Source: Azorinus chamasolen (Eukaryota; Mollusca; Bivalvia; Cardiida; Solecurtidae). From it: a DNA stretch of 64,000 nucleotides. The DNA lies in the NCBI GenBank assembly GCA_963576725.1, contig OY755252.1, positions 42,611,552 through 42,675,551 of the forward strand, written 5' to 3'. Shown here in pieces: positions 62,585 through 64,000 of this stretch. Under the pieces are notes generated by a model. The model worked only from the letters and a program-made list of their open reading frames with translations. It did not search any database and was not told where the DNA came from. The stretch's first letter is position 1. Each line of letters begins with the position of its first letter. The translations under genes were made by a program, and so were the position numbers.

Positions 62585-62780
62585 ATGCTGCTGCCAAATT
62601 TGGGCGTCTGCAAACTTTGTCGTCTGCTACAATTGTCATTTTTCATTATGTCTATATGTTTGTTTCATTAAATAGTAACAGTAACAAACAGTTTGGATCC
62701 TGATGAGACGCCGAGATCATCTGGATTCAAACTGTTCTCATAGGTAATGACAGATGCGACATTGGCAGCGAAAGAGTTAA
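62585..62780 (+). mobile_element. Family K MITE, copy 3
   Basis: TGCTGCTGCCAAATTTGG opens it (end decayed) and GGCAGCGAAAGAGTTAA closes it. The hairpin is AACAAACAGTTTGGATCCTG, AGACGCCGAGATCATC, TGGATTCAAACTGTTC with a shortened right stem. Confidence 0.8.
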
Positions 62781-62970
62781 ACATTTACCTGATAAATATG
62801 CATGTACAAAAATTAATGACGATGCATATCAATTAGCTAAAATTCTGCATTATGGAAATGGAAATTGTAATGTCAAAAACTGCAGAATCAGATCTATACT
62901 ACTTTATGCACAAATAGAGTAGAACCTGAATAGACGGGTCCCACATATTTATTCTGTTTGCAATGAAATT
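62777..62970 (-). mobile_element. Family C MITE, truncated
   Basis: TTAAACATTTACCTGATAAA opens it, sharing its TTAA with the K copy. The arm AAAAACTGCAGAATCAGATC leads to CAAATAGAGTAGAACCTG. The remaining hairpin is mostly lost. Confidence 0.65.
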
Positions 62971-63039
62971 AAAAGGAGTCTATATCAGATGTAACATATG
63001 TATCATTGAATTTACAGTATGACACAGTGACTATATATG

Positions 63040-63185
63040 TACAGAGCTGCAGATAAAGGTTTGCAAATACTAAAATCCTCATTTCTCCACCAAACCCTAT
63101 ATTATGACCACTCTGTAGAATCGTCTCGTAGGAGCTATACTTGAAAATGTTTAAATGTAAGCATCTTATCCGGACATCTGTATGC
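63040..63185. mobile_element. Family N element
   Basis: GCAGATAAAGGTTTGC, TCTCCACCAAACCCTATATT, ATGACCACTCTGTAGAATCG and TCTCGTAGGAGC, then TTATCCGGACATCTGTATGC. The flanks match those of the copy beside the 32-bp satellite. Confidence 0.6.
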
Positions 63186-63472
63186 TGTAGGCCCTACTTG
63201 CTTTCAAACGGCATGGATATACGCTTGGTTTGTACATAACTGTAATGCAAGGGTGTGTTAGAGGGTGTTAGCAGGATAAGGGTATGAGAGAGACTTGAAT
63301 GTAAGTTAGCGTGTAAAAGGTTGAGAGTACGGGTTAAAGGTTTGAGTGCATTTCGTGTATTGGGAAGACAGTGACATAGGTGTGTTAGCTTGACCAATTA
63401 ATCATATGTCACATGTATGTGTTCTAAGAGTTCATGGCTGTCAGTCGTAGCTGTTAATGTTTTTCAGATATG

Positions 63473-63480
63473 TATAAATA
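63473..63480 (+). promoter_or_regulatory. LTR TATA box
   Basis: TATAAATA sits 147 bp before the LTR end, where a U3/R boundary would be expected roughly 30 bp downstream. Confidence 0.65.
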
Positions 63481-63566
63481 GCATGGGAGTTGTGTATTCA
63501 GGGCGACAGGGGAGGAGAGAGAGAGTAGGAGACCGGGAGAACGTAGAAGAGCTGTTATAGTCGTAT

Positions 63567-63572
63567 AATAAA
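63567..63572 (+). other. LTR polyadenylation signal
   Basis: AATAAA lies about 90 bp after the TATA box and 47 bp before the LTR end, the usual order for an LTR. Confidence 0.65.
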
Positions 63573-63632
63573 AGTTATGAACTAGAAATCCGGCTTGGTC
63601 GTCTATGTATAGCATTACACTGACGTAAAACT

Positions 63633-63650
63633 TGGTGCCAGTGACCAGCG
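63633..63650 (+). other. Candidate primer-binding site
   Basis: TGGTGCCAGTGACCAGCG begins with TGG, complementary to a tRNA CCA end, 13 bp past the LTR. That gap is longer than the usual few bases. I do not assign the tRNA. Confidence 0.5.
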
Positions 63651-63733
63651 ATCGAATTGAAGTACACTATACGAAGGAGAAAAGGAAACAGGCTAGTGAA
63701 TTTTTGCTATCACGCTTAGCTTGAGTTGTGACC

Positions 63734-63883
63734 ATGGCCAACAAGGTAGATTGCACAATTGTTTCAGTAAATTGTTTCTGTTTTGATAATTCCAGCTGCA
63801 AACAAACTGATACGTGTTTACACAAACAACATGAATTGCCAAATTCGGTTAATATATTAATTGTACTGAAAGTTATAGCATAA
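63734..63883 (+). CDS. Possible 49-codon leader ORF
   Basis: An ATG in a strong context (ACCATGGCC) opens a 49-codon frame, closed by TAA at 63,881. The predicted peptide starts MANKVDCTIVSVNCFCFDNS and has five cysteines (7, 14, 16, 22, 28). I recognise no family. AACAAG followed by GTAGAT just after the start could be a splice donor, so the frame may instead be the first few codons of a spliced message. It may well be untranslated leader. Confidence 0.25.
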   Translation: MANKVDCTIVSVNCFCFDNSSCKQTDTCLHKQHELPNSVNILIVLKVIA

Positions 63884-64000
63884 ATGTAACATATGGAGAT
63901 TGATTCTATTAGTAATAATGGGTAAGTGGCAAATGGGTATTTTTCAAAGCGGGACAGTTAATAATTTTTCATCAAATAAGAAAGTAACTACCGGTAAATC

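Larger units (their letters stand above)
63241..63619 (+). mobile_element. 5' LTR of an LTR retrotransposon
   Basis: TGTAATGC at 63,241 and its exact inverse GCATTACA ending at 63,619 give standard TG..CA tips and a 379-bp LTR. Inside are a TATA box, a poly(A) signal about 90 bp later, and GC-richer sequence between. A candidate primer-binding site follows. The second LTR must lie beyond the window. The clade (Gypsy or BEL/Pao) cannot be decided without gag-pol. Confidence 0.8.
63620..64000 (+). mobile_element. LTR retrotransposon leader (cut by window end)
   Basis: CTGACGTAAAACTTGGTGCC continues from the LTR. No gag-like protein is seen in the 380 bp available. Confidence 0.6.

Noticed and set aside
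63241..63619. Solo LTR
   Set aside because: The five bases before (ATAAC) and after (CTGAC) do not match, and a primer-binding-like site follows, so a full element continuing past the window is more likely.

Overview
This is an AT-rich, gene-poor stretch of animal nuclear DNA. I find no intact protein-coding gene: no open frame exceeds 144 codons, and the longest ones lie in tandem repeats. Several repeats suggest a bivalve mollusc: a pearl/BIV160-like element with ~169-bp core repeats, a GACA microsatellite and CCCCCACCGC ends, plus a tRNA-derived SINE head and an L1-like LINE relic. The species cannot be named from this window.

Most of the window is short palindromic transposable elements (MITEs), often nested or end to end. 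I sorted them by eye. TTAA-bounded families, beginning TTAACCC or similar and ending GGGTTAA: A (hairpin ending in AGCATTTGCTCC), B (outer arm CTCATATAAACG), C (outer arm TACTCCATAAATACG), H (TTAACCCTTCTCTTGCTG), I (TTAACCCATATGCTCCCACG), G (right arm CAGGTCGCG..TAGCAGGATAAGGG), K (TTAACTCTTTCGCTGCCA, with the G hairpin), and rarer L. TA-bounded pogo/Tc1-like families, beginning TACAGTAAAACC: D, E, F and P. They share the hairpin core GCTTAATGCAGG..CCTGCATTAAGC. Families N and J have other hairpins.

Layout: 1-11 kb is dense MITEs with a tRNA-like foldback at 6.4-7.3 kb. 11-20 kb is quieter, with a 32-bp satellite (17.3-18.0 kb) and a minus-strand LINE relic (19.6-20.2 kb). 20-26 kb holds MITEs, the pearl-like element and a 71-bp array. 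26,892-33,083 is a 6.2-kb element with ~495-bp terminal inverted repeats, a TATAT target duplication and no visible transposase. 33-49 kb is MITE-dense with clear nested insertions and a 33-bp array made from a MITE end. 49-57 kb is sparser. 57-63 kb is again MITE-dense, with a perfect 44-bp-arm palindrome at 59.5 kb. The right edge (63,241 on) enters an LTR retrotransposon: one complete LTR, a candidate primer-binding site and leader.

The most unusual signal is modularity. One ~32-nt hairpin arm (GCAAACAG..GACC..GATCAGACG) sits inside TTAA families B, C, G, H, I and K whose outer arms are otherwise unrelated. The tip GCTCCTATAGGAGC is also common to TTAA and TA families. Related cores differ by changes mirrored on both arms. 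TTAA elements have landed repeatedly in the TTAA of the TA-family core or in each other's terminal TTAA, and element ends have repeatedly been amplified into tandem arrays. Family names are mine; no database was searched.
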